NCBI GenBank assembly: GCA_903917565.1
Contig: CAIXBB010000016.1
Span: forward strand, 36,666 to 100,665
Direction of reading: 5' to 3'
Source: an uncultured cyanobacterium
Lineage (GTDB): Bacteria > Cyanobacteriota > Cyanobacteriia > PCC-6307 > Cyanobiaceae
Length of the DNA stretch: 64,000 nucleotides
Both the position numbers and the translations under genes were made by a program. How positions within the stretch are numbered: position 1 is the stretch's first letter; each line of letters opens with the position of its first letter. The notes below the pieces were generated by a model. That model had not been told where the DNA came from, searched no databases, and worked only from the letters and a program-made list of their open reading frames with translations. Positions 51,796-61,434 of this stretch are shown piece by piece.

Positions 51796-52521
51796 GTGTG
51801 GCCCCGCCGCGCCACACCGGTCCCCCCAGGGTCCTCCCGGTTCGCTTCCCCGCACCTTTTCCCCATCGACCCGCGCTTCTTCGCCCGCCCCGCCGAGGTG
51901 GTGGCCCCCGAGCTTCTCGGCTGCCTGCTGCTGAAACGCCTGGACGATGGGGCGCTGCTGGGGGGTGTGATCGTGGAGACCGAGGCCTACTGCCAATCGG
52001 AGCCGGCCTGCCATGGCCACCGCCGCCGCTCCGCCAGCAACGACACCCTCTTCGGGGAGCCCGGCCATTTCTACGTGTATCTCACCTACGGGATTTACCA
52101 CTGCGTCAATGTGGTCACCGGCCGGCGCGACTGGGCCAACGGGGTGTTGCTGCGTGCGGCGGCCCTGCCGGGGGAGCCGGAGCGGGCGGCCGCCGGGCCT
52201 GGCCTGCTGGCCCGCCGCTTCGGCATCGACCGCGGCCATGACGGCCTGCTGGCCTCGCCGGCCTCGGGCCTCTGGCTGGCCCCCCGGCCGGCCGCGGTGG
52301 CGGCGTTGCTGGAGCGATCCGCGGAGGGGAGGGAGACGGGGCTGGTGCAGACGCAGCGCATCGGACTGTCCCAGGGCCAGGAGCTCCCCTGGCGCTGGTA
52401 TCTGCGCGCCAGCCGCAGCGTCAGCCGGCGGGCCCGGGGCGATCGCACACCCCGCCAAGACGGGTTGCTCGCCCTGCTGGCCTCTACGGTTGGGACGTTC
52501 GACGGCATCAGGACGCCTTGA
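51796..52521 (+). CDS. 3-methyladenine (alkylpurine) DNA glycosylase, AAG/MPG type
   Basis: About 241 residues. [36 protein letters not shown] and [19 protein letters not shown] are the AAG signature; the Glu in VETEAY activates water to remove alkylated purines, opening base-excision repair. The exact start is unclear (GTG at 51796 or a later codon before [11 protein letters not shown]). Its TGA overlaps the TTG of pyrB (TTGA). Confidence 0.92.
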   Translation: MWPRRATPVPPGSSRFASPHLFPIDPRFFARPAEVVAPELLGCLLLKRLDDGALLGGVIVETEAYCQSEPACHGHRRRSASNDTLFGEPGHFYVYLTYGIYHCVNVVTGRRDWANGVLLRAAALPGEPERAAAGPGLLARRFGIDRGHDGLLASPASGLWLAPRPAAVAALLERSAEGRETGLVQTQRIGLSQGQELPWRWYLRASRSVSRRARGDRTPRQDGLLALLASTVGTFDGIRTP

Positions 52522-53528
52522 GCGGCTGGAGTCACCGCCACGTGCTCGACCTGGCGTCCTTCTCGGTCGCAGACTTCGCCACCGTTCTCGAACTGGCCCA
52601 GCGCTTCCGGGCCCTGCCTGTGGCCGGTGCGCGCCGGTTGCCGGCCCTGCAGGGCCGGCTGATGACCAGCCTGTTCTTCGAGCCCAGCACCCGCACGCGC
52701 ACGAGCTTCGAGCTGGCGGCCAAGCGGCTGTCGGCCGAGGTGCAGAGCTTTTCCCCCTCTTCGAGTTCCCTCAGCAAGGGGGAAAGCCTGCTGGACACCG
52801 CCCGCACATACGTGGCGATGGGGGCCAACATCCTGGTGGTGCGCCACCGCTGCGCCGGCGTCCCCCACAGCCTGGCCCGCGACCTGGATCGCTGTGGTGA
52901 GCGGGTGTCGGTGCTCAACGCTGGTGATGGCCTGCACAGCCATCCCAGCCAGGGCCTGCTCGATCTGTTCACCCTGGCCCGGCACTTCTGCCCCGAGGCC
53001 CCCACCCCCGAGAGCCTGCGGGGCCGGCGCATCGTCATCGTCGGCGACGTGCTCCATTCCCGGGTGGCCCGCTCCAACCTCTGGGCCCTCACCGCCTGCG
53101 GGGCCGATGTGGTGCTCTGCGGCCCGCCGACGTTGCTGCCCGACTGCTTCGCCGATTTCGTTCTGGCGCCGCCGCCGGGGCAGGCCGCCGACCCGGTGGC
53201 CGTCCGGGGCCGGGTGCTGCTGGAGCGTCGCCTCGAGGAGGCCCTGCCGGGGGCCGACGCGGTGATGACCCTGCGCCTGCAGAAGGAGCGGATGCAGCAG
53301 CACCTGCTCACCAGTCTGGACACCTACCACCGCCAGTACGGCCTCAGCCACCGGCGCCTGGCCCTCTGCGGCGATGGGGTGCCGGTGCTGCACCCCGGAC
53401 CGGTGAACCGAGGTGTGGAGATCGCCGGCGAGCTGCTCGACGATTCCTGCCGCAGCCTGGTGGAGGAGCAGGTCCGCAATGGCATTCCGATTCGCATGGC
53501 CCTGCTCTATCTGCTCGCCGCCACCTGA
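52518..53528 (+). CDS. pyrB: aspartate carbamoyltransferase catalytic subunit
   Basis: A 336-residue protein with the carbamoyl-phosphate site [15 protein letters not shown], the loop [33 protein letters not shown] and [12 protein letters not shown]. It catalyses the committed step of pyrimidine synthesis. It uses a TTG start overlapping the previous stop, which suggests low-level coupled translation. No pyrI is adjacent, as usual in cyanobacteria. Confidence 0.96.
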   Translation: MSGWSHRHVLDLASFSVADFATVLELAQRFRALPVAGARRLPALQGRLMTSLFFEPSTRTRTSFELAAKRLSAEVQSFSPSSSSLSKGESLLDTARTYVAMGANILVVRHRCAGVPHSLARDLDRCGERVSVLNAGDGLHSHPSQGLLDLFTLARHFCPEAPTPESLRGRRIVIVGDVLHSRVARSNLWALTACGADVVLCGPPTLLPDCFADFVLAPPPGQAADPVAVRGRVLLERRLEEALPGADAVMTLRLQKERMQQHLLTSLDTYHRQYGLSHRRLALCGDGVPVLHPGPVNRGVEIAGELLDDSCRSLVEEQVRNGIPIRMALLYLLAAT

Positions 53529-53560
53529 GGGCGCCGCACCGCTCGCCTCAGGGGCACGGC

Positions 53561-53947
53561 TCAGAGCAGCTTGAAGCCATCCAGCAGCAGGCCGTAGAGC
53601 AGCCCCATGCGGGCCATGTCGAGCACCTGCAGCCGCAGTTTCAGGGGCTGGCTCAGCAGCCTGCCCCGCAGGCGGGCCGCCAGCTCGATGGCCACCACAC
53701 AGGCCAGGGCCCCAAGCGGATCAAACAGGGAGAGGGCGCCGGTGATCGAGCCGATGCTCCCCCCCACCACGAAGGCGCTCAGCAGCACGAGCAGCAGCAG
53801 AGAGAGCCGGCGCCAGGGATTCTGCGCCCAGGCCTCCAGCAGGTTGCCCGACTGGGTGATGCGCTGCTGGAATCGGGTCTGCTGGAAGCGGGGAGGCAAC
53901 GGTGGAACCCTGCCGCTGTTAGGAAAGGGGAGCAGGGGGCTCAACAC
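53561..53947 (-). CDS. ycf20: Ycf20-like protein (DUF565)
   Basis: A 128-residue protein. The core NPWRRLSLLLLVLLSAFVVG, then GSITGALSLFDPLGALACV, and two membrane helices, is the DUF565/Ycf20 pattern; the plant homolog affects non-photochemical quenching. The first ~20 residues (MLSPLLPFPNSGRV) may be too long; homologs begin near QQTRFQQ. Confidence 0.82.
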   Translation of the reverse strand: MLSPLLPFPNSGRVPPLPPRFQQTRFQQRITQSGNLLEAWAQNPWRRLSLLLLVLLSAFVVGGSIGSITGALSLFDPLGALACVVAIELAARLRGRLLSQPLKLRLQVLDMARMGLLYGLLLDGFKLL

Positions 53948-54067
53948 CCGTGGGTGGAAAGCCGCTGGAGGTGATCCCCATCACCCGGCCCAAGCCCTGC
54001 GATCCCTTGTCTACACCATCTCTGGCGTATTGACAGCACTTTCCCCCCACCGATAGGGGATACCAAT

Positions 54068-54094
54068 AAAAAAGCCCGAGGCCAAGGCCCGGGC
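54068..54094 (-). terminator. rho-independent terminator, minus strand
   Basis: On the minus strand GCCCGGGCC and GGCCTCGGGC form a stem with one bulged base and a 2-base loop, followed by a run of six T. It probably ends transcription from the small minus-strand genes at 54218 and 54460. The surrounding 270 bases (53948-54217) hold no gene. Confidence 0.7.
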
Positions 54095-54217
54095 GAGGTG
54101 ATGGGGACGACACCAGCAAACCAAGCTCTTCCGGTTCGGGCAAGGGGGGGCGGCCGCTGACCGGAGCGTCCCTGCAGGGGCTTGACGGCTGGGGTGGTCG
54201 GTCTCAGGCGTCGCGCC

Positions 54218-54415
54218 TCAACCGTCCCCGTCCTTCTTGCGGGAGCCCTTGCCCTCCAGCAGTTCGAGCAGGGCCTCCATCTGGGCCATCACACCCCGCA
54301 CCTCGCCGGCCTCCGGCAGCAGACCATCCTCCATCACCCCCTGGTGCATCTCACGCAGCTCCTGTCGGATGTAGCGCAGATGACTGACAACCTGTTCTCG
54401 CTTGGACTGCGACAT
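54218..54415 (-). CDS. small conserved protein of unknown function
   Basis: A 65-residue helical protein (MSQSKREQVVSHLRYIRQEL, MAQMEALLELLEG) with a basic C-terminus. No family recognised. It is 44 bases downstream of the PCP-reductase-like gene on the same strand and upstream of the terminator at 54068, so it is probably cotranscribed. Confidence 0.55.
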   Translation of the reverse strand: MSQSKREQVVSHLRYIRQELREMHQGVMEDGLLPEAGEVRGVMAQMEALLELLEGKGSRKKDGDG

Positions 54416-54459
54416 CGAGCGGGCCCCTGTTCAACCCCCTCTTTTACCCCATCGCGGTA

Positions 54460-54621
54460 TCACTTCCGGCCGAAACGCTCCTTGGCCTGCTCGTAGAAGG
54501 CCAGATCCACACCGTCCAGGCCGGCGTCACGGGCCATGGATTCGATCCGCCGGCGAATGATCGGCCTCACCACGAAGGGGATCTCCCTGAGGCTGGTTTC
54601 CGCGTCGCTGCTCCAGTTCAT
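54460..54621 (-). CDS. PCP-reductase-like mini-protein
   Basis: A 53-residue protein: MNWSSDAETSLREIPFVVRP, RRRIESMARDAGLDGVDLAFYEQAKERFG. This is the PCP_red domain, which also forms the C-terminus of dark-operative protochlorophyllide reductase subunit B; stand-alone copies are common in cyanobacteria, with unknown role. An upstream ATG could extend it by several residues. It begins 83 bases from the tRNA-Ala gene. Confidence 0.8.
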   Translation of the reverse strand: MNWSSDAETSLREIPFVVRPIIRRRIESMARDAGLDGVDLAFYEQAKERFGRK

Positions 54622-54703
54622 CGGGGCGGAAGTGGGGGCTGGTGCTGGCGAGCTGCCTCGGCGGCTGGGCGGGTGGCTCGCTGTTCCCGGCCAGAATGAT
54701 GGA

Positions 54704-54776
54704 TGGAGAATAGGGGACTCGAACCCCTGACCTCTGCGGTGCGATCGCAGCGCTCTACCAGCTGAGCTAATTCCCC
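54704..54776 (-). tRNA. tRNA-Ala (anticodon CGC)
   Basis: Minus strand: acceptor GGGGAAT pairs with ATTCTCC (one G-T), discriminator A, D arm TAGCTCAGCTGGTAGAGC, anticodon stem CTGCG/CGCAG around ATCGCAC with anticodon CGC, T arm AGGGG-TTCGAGT-CCCCT. It reads GCG, a codon that is frequent in this GC-rich genome. Confidence 0.95.
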
Positions 54777-54822
54777 CTCGGTCGCCATTATCACCATCCC
54801 GTCCCCCTTCCCGGCCGCCACC

Positions 54823-55041
54823 TTGGTTGATTCCAGCCTGTCCATCACCCCCGAGCAGCTCGCGGCCTTCGACGAGGAGGCCATCGCCGAGCTCGCCAGA
54901 CGACTGGAGGACGACGACTACCCCACACCGTTCGCCGGCCTCGCCGACTGGCACCTGCTGCGGGCCCTGGCCATCCACCGGCCCGACCTGATCCAGCCCT
55001 ACGTCCATCTGGTGGATCAGGAACCCTTCGATGAGGAGTGA
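54823..55041 (+). CDS. DUF2555 family protein
   Basis: A 72-residue acidic protein. LARRLEDDDYPTPFAGLADW and HLLRALAIHRPDLIQPYVHLVDQEPFDEE match DUF2555, a small cyanobacterial family of unknown function. It probably starts with TTG at 54823. It overlaps the start of coaBC by 11 bases. Confidence 0.85.
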   Translation: MVDSSLSITPEQLAAFDEEAIAELARRLEDDDYPTPFAGLADWHLLRALAIHRPDLIQPYVHLVDQEPFDEE

Positions 55042-56329
55042 GGCCCAGGCGGTCTCCCCCGAGGGCCCCAGCGATCCCCTCGCCGGGCGGCGGGTGCTGG
55101 TGCTGATCAGTGGCAGCATCGCGGCCGTGAAGCTGCCACTGGTGGTCAGCGCCCTCGTGCAGCGGGGGGCCCTGGTGCGCTGCGTCCTGAGCCCCAGCGC
55201 CGAGCGGCTGGTGAGCGCGGTGGCCCTGGCCAGCCTCAGCCGCGCCCCCTGCAGCATCGAGGCTGACCAGTGGAGCCACCGGGCAGCCAGGCCCCTGCAC
55301 ATCGAGCTGGCCGAATGGGCCGAGGTGGTGCTGCTGGCCCCCCTCAGCGCCACCAGCCTGGCCCGCTGGGTGCACGGCATGGCCGACACCCTGCTGGTCA
55401 GCACCCTGGTCGCCTGCGAGGCCCCCGTGCTTGCTGCCCCCGCCATGAACAGCGCCATGTGGGCCGCCCCATCGGTGCGCCGCAACTGGCGTGAGCTCAG
55501 GAGCTGGGAGCGGGTGCTGCCCCTGGAGCCCGGCAGCGGCCTGCTGGCCTGCGACCGGGTGGGGGATGGGCGCATGGCCGCCCCGGGGATGCTCCTGCTT
55601 GCCCTGGAATCCGTGCTGCTGGCCGGCTGCCGCCGGGACTGGCAGGGGCGCCGCCTGCTGGTGAGCGCCGGCCCCACCAGGGAGCCCCTCGATCCGGCCC
55701 GCTGCCTCACCAACCCCAGCACCGGTCGGATGGGTGTGCTGCTGGCCCAGGCCGCCCGCCTGCGTGGCGCCACCATCGACCTGGTGCATGGCCCCCTCAC
55801 GGTGGCTCCGGAGTGGCTGGACGGGCTGCACTGCCACCCCGTGGACACCGCCGCGGCCATGGAGGCGGCGCTGGAGCGGCTGCAGGGCGGTGCCGATGCC
55901 ATCGCCATGGCCGCCGCCGTCGCCGACCACCGGCGCCGGACCCCTCAGACCACCAAGCTCCCCAAGCTGGCCATGGCGGACGCGCTTCGCAGCGGCTGGG
56001 AAGCGGTGCCCGATCTGCTGGCGGGCCTGGTGCAACGTCGTCCGCCGGCTCAGGTGATCCTGGGGTTCGCGGCCCAGAGCGGCGAGGTGCTGGAGGAGGC
56101 CCGGGCCAAGTTCGCCCGCAAGGGCTGCGACCTCCTCTTCGCCAATCCGATCGACCGTGCCGACGCGGGTTTCGCGGCAGCCAGCAACCAGGGCTGGCTG
56201 CTCGGCCCGGGGAAGCTGGAACGCCACTTCGGCCCCACCGGCAAGCTGGCCCTCGCCCACGGGCTGCTCACCGCGCTGGTCGAAGCGATGGCGCTCAGGG
56301 TTCCGGTTCGGGCGACAGCAGATCCATGA
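55031..56329 (+). CDS. coaBC: bifunctional phosphopantothenoylcysteine decarboxylase/synthetase
   Basis: A 432-residue Dfp protein. The flavoprotein half has GSIAAVKLP, PLSATSLARWVHGMADTLL and the substrate clamp PAMNSAMWAAPSVRRN (PxMNxxMW). The synthetase half has VSAGPTREPLDPARCLTNPSTGRMG, AAAVADHR and FAAQSG. It performs two steps of coenzyme A synthesis. Its 3' end overlaps the convergent gene at 56295 by 35 bases. Confidence 0.96.
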   Translation: MRSEAQAVSPEGPSDPLAGRRVLVLISGSIAAVKLPLVVSALVQRGALVRCVLSPSAERLVSAVALASLSRAPCSIEADQWSHRAARPLHIELAEWAEVVLLAPLSATSLARWVHGMADTLLVSTLVACEAPVLAAPAMNSAMWAAPSVRRNWRELRSWERVLPLEPGSGLLACDRVGDGRMAAPGMLLLALESVLLAGCRRDWQGRRLLVSAGPTREPLDPARCLTNPSTGRMGVLLAQAARLRGATIDLVHGPLTVAPEWLDGLHCHPVDTAAAMEAALERLQGGADAIAMAAAVADHRRRTPQTTKLPKLAMADALRSGWEAVPDLLAGLVQRRPPAQVILGFAAQSGEVLEEARAKFARKGCDLLFANPIDRADAGFAAASNQGWLLGPGKLERHFGPTGKLALAHGLLTALVEAMALRVPVRATADP

Positions 56330-56633
56330 ACGTGCGCAGCTGCAGCCGGGGGATGTAGGGCCAGCCCCCGCTGCTTTCCATCTCGGAGAGCAGGGTGAAC
56401 AGGCCGTTGCGATCGCTGGGCAGGCAGCTGCGGAAGGGGCCGTCCTGGATGCTGCGGTGCAGGTGCTCGATGCGACGCAGCAGATCGAGCAGAGCTTCTG
56501 GCTCCTGGGCCCGCTGTTCGGCGATTCGCAGCAGGGCGTCGAGGGGCTCCTGGAGGTCGGGGTCGGCCGGTGGTGGGGACGGCGGCGACAAGCGCGTGGA
56601 GTCGTCGATCGGGTGGGTGCGGCTCAGGGACAT
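56295..56633 (-). CDS. conserved hypothetical protein, helical
   Basis: A 112-residue protein from the ATG at 56633. The Pro-rich start is followed by helices (LDALLRIAEQRAQEPEALLDLLRRIEHLHRSI) and a conserved-looking end (NGLFTLLSEMESSGGWPYIPRLQLRTFM). No family name is recalled. It is convergent with coaBC and divergent from psbO. Confidence 0.65.
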   Translation of the reverse strand: MSLSRTHPIDDSTRLSPPSPPPADPDLQEPLDALLRIAEQRAQEPEALLDLLRRIEHLHRSIQDGPFRSCLPSDRNGLFTLLSEMESSGGWPYIPRLQLRTFMDLLSPEPEP

Positions 56634-56745
56634 CGTCCTCTCATACAGGTTGTTGAGAGCCCGCGCAAGCCGCCTGGAATGGGTGTTTTGCACCGGTAGG
56701 ATCCCGGCTAGCCCAGTCCCCGTTCCGTCTCTGCGGCTTCTCCCC

Positions 56746-57564
56746 ATGCGTTTCCGTCCCCTGCTGGCCCTCGTGCTGGCTCTGTGCCTGACCCTGGTGT
56801 CCGCATGCAGCGGCGGGGCCAAGGCCGTTGATCGGGCCAATCTCACCTACGAAGACATCCACAACACGGGTCTGGCCAATGACTGCCCGACCCTGCCCGA
56901 CTCCGCCCGCGGCACGATCTCCCTGGATCCTTCCGCCCGCTACCAGCTCAAGGAGATCTGCATGCACCCCTCCGAGGTGTTCGTGAAGGGTGAGCCTGCC
57001 AACAAGCGTCAGGAAGCCCAGTTCGTCGCCGGCAAGATCCTCACCCGCTACACCTCCAGCCTGGATCAGGTCTATGGCGACCTCAAGGTCTCCGGTGACA
57101 AGCTGAGCTTCAAGGAACTGGGTGGCATGGACTTCCAGCCGATCACCGTGTTGATGCCAGGCGGGGAGGAGGTGCCTTTCATGTTCTCCAGCAAGGAGCT
57201 GCTGGCCTCCGCCGGCGGCACGGCGTTCTCCACCAGCACCGATCTCAAGGGCGAGTACCGCGCCCCCAGCTACCGCACCAGCAACTTCCTGGATCCCAAG
57301 GGTCGGGGCCTCACCACCGGCTACAGCAGCGCCATGGGGCTGGTCCCCGCCGGCGACGACGAGGACCTGATCAAGGAGAACGTCAAGCGCTACGTGCAAG
57401 GCACCGGCACCATGGATCTCTCGATCACCAAGGTCGATCCCTCCACCGGCGAATTCGCCGGCGTCTTCACCGCCATCCAGCCCTCGGACACCGACATGGG
57501 TGGCAAGCAGGCCGTCGATGTCAAGATCACCGGCGAGCTCTACGGCCGTCTCGAGCAGGTCTGA
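56746..57564 (+). CDS. psbO: photosystem II manganese-stabilising protein PsbO
   Basis: A 272-residue precursor. LTYEDIHNTGLANDCPTLPD, the two Cys of PsbO (NDCPT and EICMHP), KRQEAQFVAGKILTRYTSSLDQ, GMDFQPITVLMPGGEEVPFMF and PSYRTSNFLDPKGRG are diagnostic. It stabilises the Mn4CaO5 cluster on the lumen side. The signal region reads LCLTLVSACSGG, in which V-S-A-C fits a lipobox, so the mature protein could be lipid-anchored. An intrinsic terminator follows. Confidence 0.97.
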   Translation: MRFRPLLALVLALCLTLVSACSGGAKAVDRANLTYEDIHNTGLANDCPTLPDSARGTISLDPSARYQLKEICMHPSEVFVKGEPANKRQEAQFVAGKILTRYTSSLDQVYGDLKVSGDKLSFKELGGMDFQPITVLMPGGEEVPFMFSSKELLASAGGTAFSTSTDLKGEYRAPSYRTSNFLDPKGRGLTTGYSSAMGLVPAGDDEDLIKENVKRYVQGTGTMDLSITKVDPSTGEFAGVFTAIQPSDTDMGGKQAVDVKITGELYGRLEQV

Positions 57565-57612
57565 CGTCGCGGGCGGCAGATCCCTCCCTGCCCAGCCTCC
57601 AGCCGTTCACCG

Positions 57613-57635
57613 AAGGGGCCCACAGGCCCCTTTTT
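57613..57635 (+). terminator. rho-independent terminator after psbO
   Basis: AAGGGGCC-caca-GGCCCCTT is a perfect 8-base stem with a 4-base loop, followed by a T run. It is 49 bases past the psbO stop and 65 before the sat start. Confidence 0.88.
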
Positions 57636-57699
57636 CAAGGCCGAACGCCTGTCTGGGAGGATGGAAAGGAACCCCCTGTGACGCCCCCGGCCCGTCGCC

Positions 57700-58869
57700 A
57701 TGACGCTCGCCAACACCGCCCCTCGGTCCGACCTGATCGCCCCCCATGGCGGCAGCCTCGTCGATCTGATGGTGCCGCCCGAGCACCGGGACGGGGTGCG
57801 CGCCTCGGTGGACAGAGTGGTCGAATGCAGCCACCGCAACGCCTGCGATGTGGAGCTGCTGATCGTGGGCGGTTTCTCGCCCCTGCGCGGCTTCATGCAT
57901 CAGGAGGACTACGACACGGTGGTGGCCGGCCATCGCACCACCAGCGGCCTGCTGTTCGGCCTGCCGATCGTCTTCGACACCGATGACGCCAGCATCGCCA
58001 TCGGCGAACGGCTGCTGCTCACCTATCAGGACCAGGAGCTGGCGGTGCTCACGGTGGAGAGCCGCTGGGAGCCCGACAAGGTGATCGAGGCCAAAGGGTG
58101 CTATGGCACAACCTCCCTGGAGCACCCGGCGGTGCGCATGATCGCCACAGAGCGGGGCCGCTACTACCTGGGGGGGCGGGTGCAGGGCCTGGCGCTGCCC
58201 GTCCGGGTGTTCCCCTGCAGCACCCCCGCCGAGGTGCGTGCCACCCTGCCCCCGGGGGAGGACGTGGTGGCCTTCCAGTGCCGCAACCCCATCCACCGGG
58301 CCCACTACGAGCTGTTCACCCGTGCCCTCGAGGCCCCCAACGTGAGCCGGCAGGGGGTGGTGCTTGTGCACCCCACCTGCGGCCCCACCCAGGAGGACGA
58401 CATCGCTGGCGAGGTCCGCTTCGCCACCTACGAGCGGTTGGCCGCCGAGGTGGCCAACCCCCGCATCCGCTGGGCCTACCTGCCCTACGCGATGCACATG
58501 GCCGGCCCGCGGGAGGCCCTGCAGCACATGATCATCCGCAAGAACTATGGCTGCAGCCACTTCATCATCGGCCGCGACATGGCAGGCTGCAAATCGTCCC
58601 TGACCGGGGAGGATTTCTACGGCCCCTACGAGGCCCAGGACTTCGCCCGCGACCAGGCCACCGAACTGGGCATGGAGACGGTGCCGTCCCTCAACCTCGT
58701 CTACACCGAGGAGGAGGGTTATGTCACCGCCGAACACGCCCAGGCCCGCGGGCTGCACATCCGCAAGCTGAGCGGCACCCAGTTCCGCCAGATGCTCCGG
58801 GGCGGTGAGGAGATCCCGGAATGGTTCGCCTTCCGTAGCGTGGTGGAGGTGCTCAGGGCCGCAGCCTGA
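57700..58869 (+). CDS. sat: sulfate adenylyltransferase (ATP sulfurylase)
   Basis: A 389-residue monofunctional ATP sulfurylase. It has VGGFSPLRGFMHQEDY, the nucleotide motif FQCRNPIHRAHYELFTRALE (QxRNPxHxxH), NYGCSHFIIGRDMAGC and LSGTQFRQMLRGGEEIPEWF. It activates sulfate to APS, the first step of assimilation. It stands alone between psbO and ftsH, with its own promoter likely in the 64 bases after the terminator. Confidence 0.97.
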   Translation: MTLANTAPRSDLIAPHGGSLVDLMVPPEHRDGVRASVDRVVECSHRNACDVELLIVGGFSPLRGFMHQEDYDTVVAGHRTTSGLLFGLPIVFDTDDASIAIGERLLLTYQDQELAVLTVESRWEPDKVIEAKGCYGTTSLEHPAVRMIATERGRYYLGGRVQGLALPVRVFPCSTPAEVRATLPPGEDVVAFQCRNPIHRAHYELFTRALEAPNVSRQGVVLVHPTCGPTQEDDIAGEVRFATYERLAAEVANPRIRWAYLPYAMHMAGPREALQHMIIRKNYGCSHFIIGRDMAGCKSSLTGEDFYGPYEAQDFARDQATELGMETVPSLNLVYTEEEGYVTAEHAQARGLHIRKLSGTQFRQMLRGGEEIPEWFAFRSVVEVLRAAA

Positions 58870-58935
58870 GTCCCGTCCACCACCGGACGCCGTTTAACAT
58901 TCTGTTACTTTCATTCTCACACAGGAGACAGGGAC

Positions 58936-60780
58936 GTGAAGAAACGCTGGCGCAACGCGGGGCTTTACGTGCTCCTGGTGATCGTGATGATCGCGGTGGG
59001 TACGGCCTTCCTGGAGCGCCCTGACCCGGCCCGGGCCCCCCGCACCCTGCGTTACAGCGATTTCGTCGAGGCCGTCCAGGCCAACGAGATTTCCCGTGTG
59101 CTCATCTCCCCCGACCGCGGCACCGCCCAGGTGGTGGAGAACGACGGCCAGCGGGCCGTGGTGAATCTGGCCCCCGACAAGGACCTGCTCAAGCTGCTCA
59201 CCGACCACAACGTCGACATCGCCGTGCAGCCCAACCGGGAGCCGGCCGCCTGGCAGCAGGCGATCGGAAGCCTGATTTTCCCGCTGCTCTTGCTGGGCGG
59301 CCTGTTCTTCCTGCTGCGCCGCGCCCAGGGCGGTGGTGGCAACCCGGCCATGAACTTCGGCAAGAGCAAGGCGCGGGTGCAGATGGAACCCCAGACCCAG
59401 GTCACCTTCGGTGATGTGGCCGGTATCGAGGGCGCCAAGCTCGAACTGACCGAGGTGGTCGATTTCCTCAAGAATCCCGACCGCTTCACCGCGGTGGGGG
59501 CCAAGATCCCCAAAGGCGTGCTTCTGGTGGGCCCCCCAGGCACCGGCAAAACGCTCCTGGCCAAAGCCGTGGCCGGCGAGGCGGGAGTGCCCTTCTTCTC
59601 GATCTCCGGCTCGGAGTTCGTCGAGATGTTCGTGGGCGTGGGTGCCAGCCGGGTGCGCGACCTTTTCGAGCAGGCCAAGAAGAACGCCCCCTGCATCGTC
59701 TTCATCGATGAGATCGACGCCGTGGGCCGCCAGCGTGGCGCTGGCCTCGGTGGCGGCAACGACGAGCGGGAGCAGACCCTCAACCAGCTGCTCACCGAAA
59801 TGGATGGCTTCGAGGGCAACACCGGCATCATCATCGTGGCGGCCACCAACCGGCCTGACGTGCTGGATTCGGCCCTGATGCGGCCGGGCCGTTTCGATCG
59901 CCAGGTGGTGGTCGATCGCCCCGACTACGCCGGGCGGCTGCAGATCCTCGGCGTCCATGCCCGAGGCAAGACCCTCGCCAAGGACGTGGACCTCGACAAA
60001 GTGGCCCGCCGCACCCCGGGCTTCACCGGTGCCGACCTTGCCAATCTGCTCAATGAAGCGGCCATCCTTGCGGCCCGGCGCCAGCTGACCGAGGTGTCGA
60101 TGGATGAGGTCAACGACGCCATCGAGCGCGCCATGGCCGGCCCCGAGAAAAAGGATCGGGTGATGAGCGAGCGTCGCAAGCGCCTGGTGGCCTACCACGA
60201 GTCCGGCCATGCCCTGGTGGGGGCCCTGATGCCCGATTACGACCCCGTCCAGAAGATCAGCATCATTCCCCGAGGCCAGGCCGGAGGCCTCACCTTCTTC
60301 ACCCCCAGCGAAGAGCGGATGGAGTCGGGCCTCTACTCCCGCTCCTACCTGCAGAACCAGATGGCCGTGGCCCTCGGTGGCCGCGTCGCCGAGGAGATCG
60401 TCTACGGCGAAGACGAGGTGACCACCGGGGCCTCCAACGATCTCCAGCAGGTGGCCCGCGTCGCCCGCCAGATGGTCACGCGCTTCGGCATGAGTGATCG
60501 CCTGGGCCCGGTGGCCCTTGGCCGTGCCCAGGGGGGCATGTTCCTCGGCCGTGACATCGCCGCCGAGCGGGACTTCTCCGAAGACACCGCCGCCGCCATT
60601 GACGAGGAGGTGTCCCAGCTCGTGGCCGACGCCTACCGCCGCGCCACCGACGTGCTGCTCGCCAACCGGGCCGTGCTCGATGAGCTGGCCGAGATCCTGG
60701 TGGAGAAGGAGACCGTGGATGCCGAAGAGCTCCAGGAGCTGCTCCTCTCCCGCAACGTGACGGTGGCGGCCTACGTCTAG
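58936..60780 (+). CDS. ftsH: ATP-dependent zinc metalloprotease FtsH
   Basis: A 614-residue thylakoid/plasma membrane protease. Two N-terminal helices (about 10-25 and 110-128), AAA module with Walker [13 protein letters not shown], Walker [13 protein letters not shown] and [24 protein letters not shown], then the protease site HESGH. Cyanobacteria have four FtsH; FtsH2/3 degrade damaged D1, but which one this is cannot be decided here. AGGAGA precedes the GTG start. Confidence 0.97.
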   Translation: MKKRWRNAGLYVLLVIVMIAVGTAFLERPDPARAPRTLRYSDFVEAVQANEISRVLISPDRGTAQVVENDGQRAVVNLAPDKDLLKLLTDHNVDIAVQPNREPAAWQQAIGSLIFPLLLLGGLFFLLRRAQGGGGNPAMNFGKSKARVQMEPQTQVTFGDVAGIEGAKLELTEVVDFLKNPDRFTAVGAKIPKGVLLVGPPGTGKTLLAKAVAGEAGVPFFSISGSEFVEMFVGVGASRVRDLFEQAKKNAPCIVFIDEIDAVGRQRGAGLGGGNDEREQTLNQLLTEMDGFEGNTGIIIVAATNRPDVLDSALMRPGRFDRQVVVDRPDYAGRLQILGVHARGKTLAKDVDLDKVARRTPGFTGADLANLLNEAAILAARRQLTEVSMDEVNDAIERAMAGPEKKDRVMSERRKRLVAYHESGHALVGALMPDYDPVQKISIIPRGQAGGLTFFTPSEERMESGLYSRSYLQNQMAVALGGRVAEEIVYGEDEVTTGASNDLQQVARVARQMVTRFGMSDRLGPVALGRAQGGMFLGRDIAAERDFSEDTAAAIDEEVSQLVADAYRRATDVLLANRAVLDELAEILVEKETVDAEELQELLLSRNVTVAAYV

Positions 60781-60790
60781 GTCTGCCTGC

Positions 60791-61426
60791 GTGTCCCTGA
60801 TCCAGTCCCTGCACCACCAGCCCCTGCTGGTGGTGCTCCGCAGCGAGGAGCCAGCGCTGCTGGTTCCCCAGCTGGAGCAGTTGCGTGATCTTGGGGTGCG
60901 GCACGTGGAGATCGCCTGGGATCCCTGCGCCGACTGGACCGTCCAGTGCCGGCAGCTGATCGCCGCCTTCCCGGATCTGCGTCTGGGGGCCTCCTCCATC
61001 TGCAGCGCAGCGGCCCTGGAGGCCGTGCTGGAGGCTGGATTTTCCTACGGGGTCTCCCCGATTCTCGATGCGGCCCTGCTGGAGCGGTCCTTTGAGGCCG
61101 GCTTCGCCCTGGTCCCCGGTGTGATGACACCCACGGAGGTGAACCGGGCCCGGGCCCTGGGCTGCTCCATCGTCAAGCTGTTCCCCGCCATCACCGTCGG
61201 CTTCGGCTACTGGCGGCGGCTGCAGGGACCCCTGGGGGCGCCGCTGCCCTTCTGTGTTGCCGCCGGCGGCCTCCACCCCAGCGATGTCCGCCCCTGGCTG
61301 GAGGCCGGGGTGGATGCCGTCGCCCTGGGCTCGTCCCTGGTCGGTGGCGCCCAGGGCCAGGCGGTGCCCCCCTTCGCCGCAGAGCCGCTGCGGCAGCTCC
61401 TGGCAGAACTGCCAACGCGGTCCTGA
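60791..61426 (+). CDS. eda: KDPG/KHG aldolase
   Basis: A 211-residue TIM-barrel aldolase. VEIAWDPCADW, LGASSICSAAALEAVLEAGF, LVPGVMTPTEVNRARALGCSIVKLFPA (Schiff-base Lys in VKLFPA) and the GGLHPSDV phosphate loop. It splits 2-keto-3-deoxy-6-phosphogluconate to pyruvate and glyceraldehyde-3-phosphate (Entner-Doudoroff). GTG start ten bases after ftsH, so probably cotranscribed. The family's catalytic Glu is represented by VEIAW. Confidence 0.92.
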   Translation: MSLIQSLHHQPLLVVLRSEEPALLVPQLEQLRDLGVRHVEIAWDPCADWTVQCRQLIAAFPDLRLGASSICSAAALEAVLEAGFSYGVSPILDAALLERSFEAGFALVPGVMTPTEVNRARALGCSIVKLFPAITVGFGYWRRLQGPLGAPLPFCVAAGGLHPSDVRPWLEAGVDAVALGSSLVGGAQGQAVPPFAAEPLRQLLAELPTRS

Positions 61427-61434
61427 TCAGCCCA

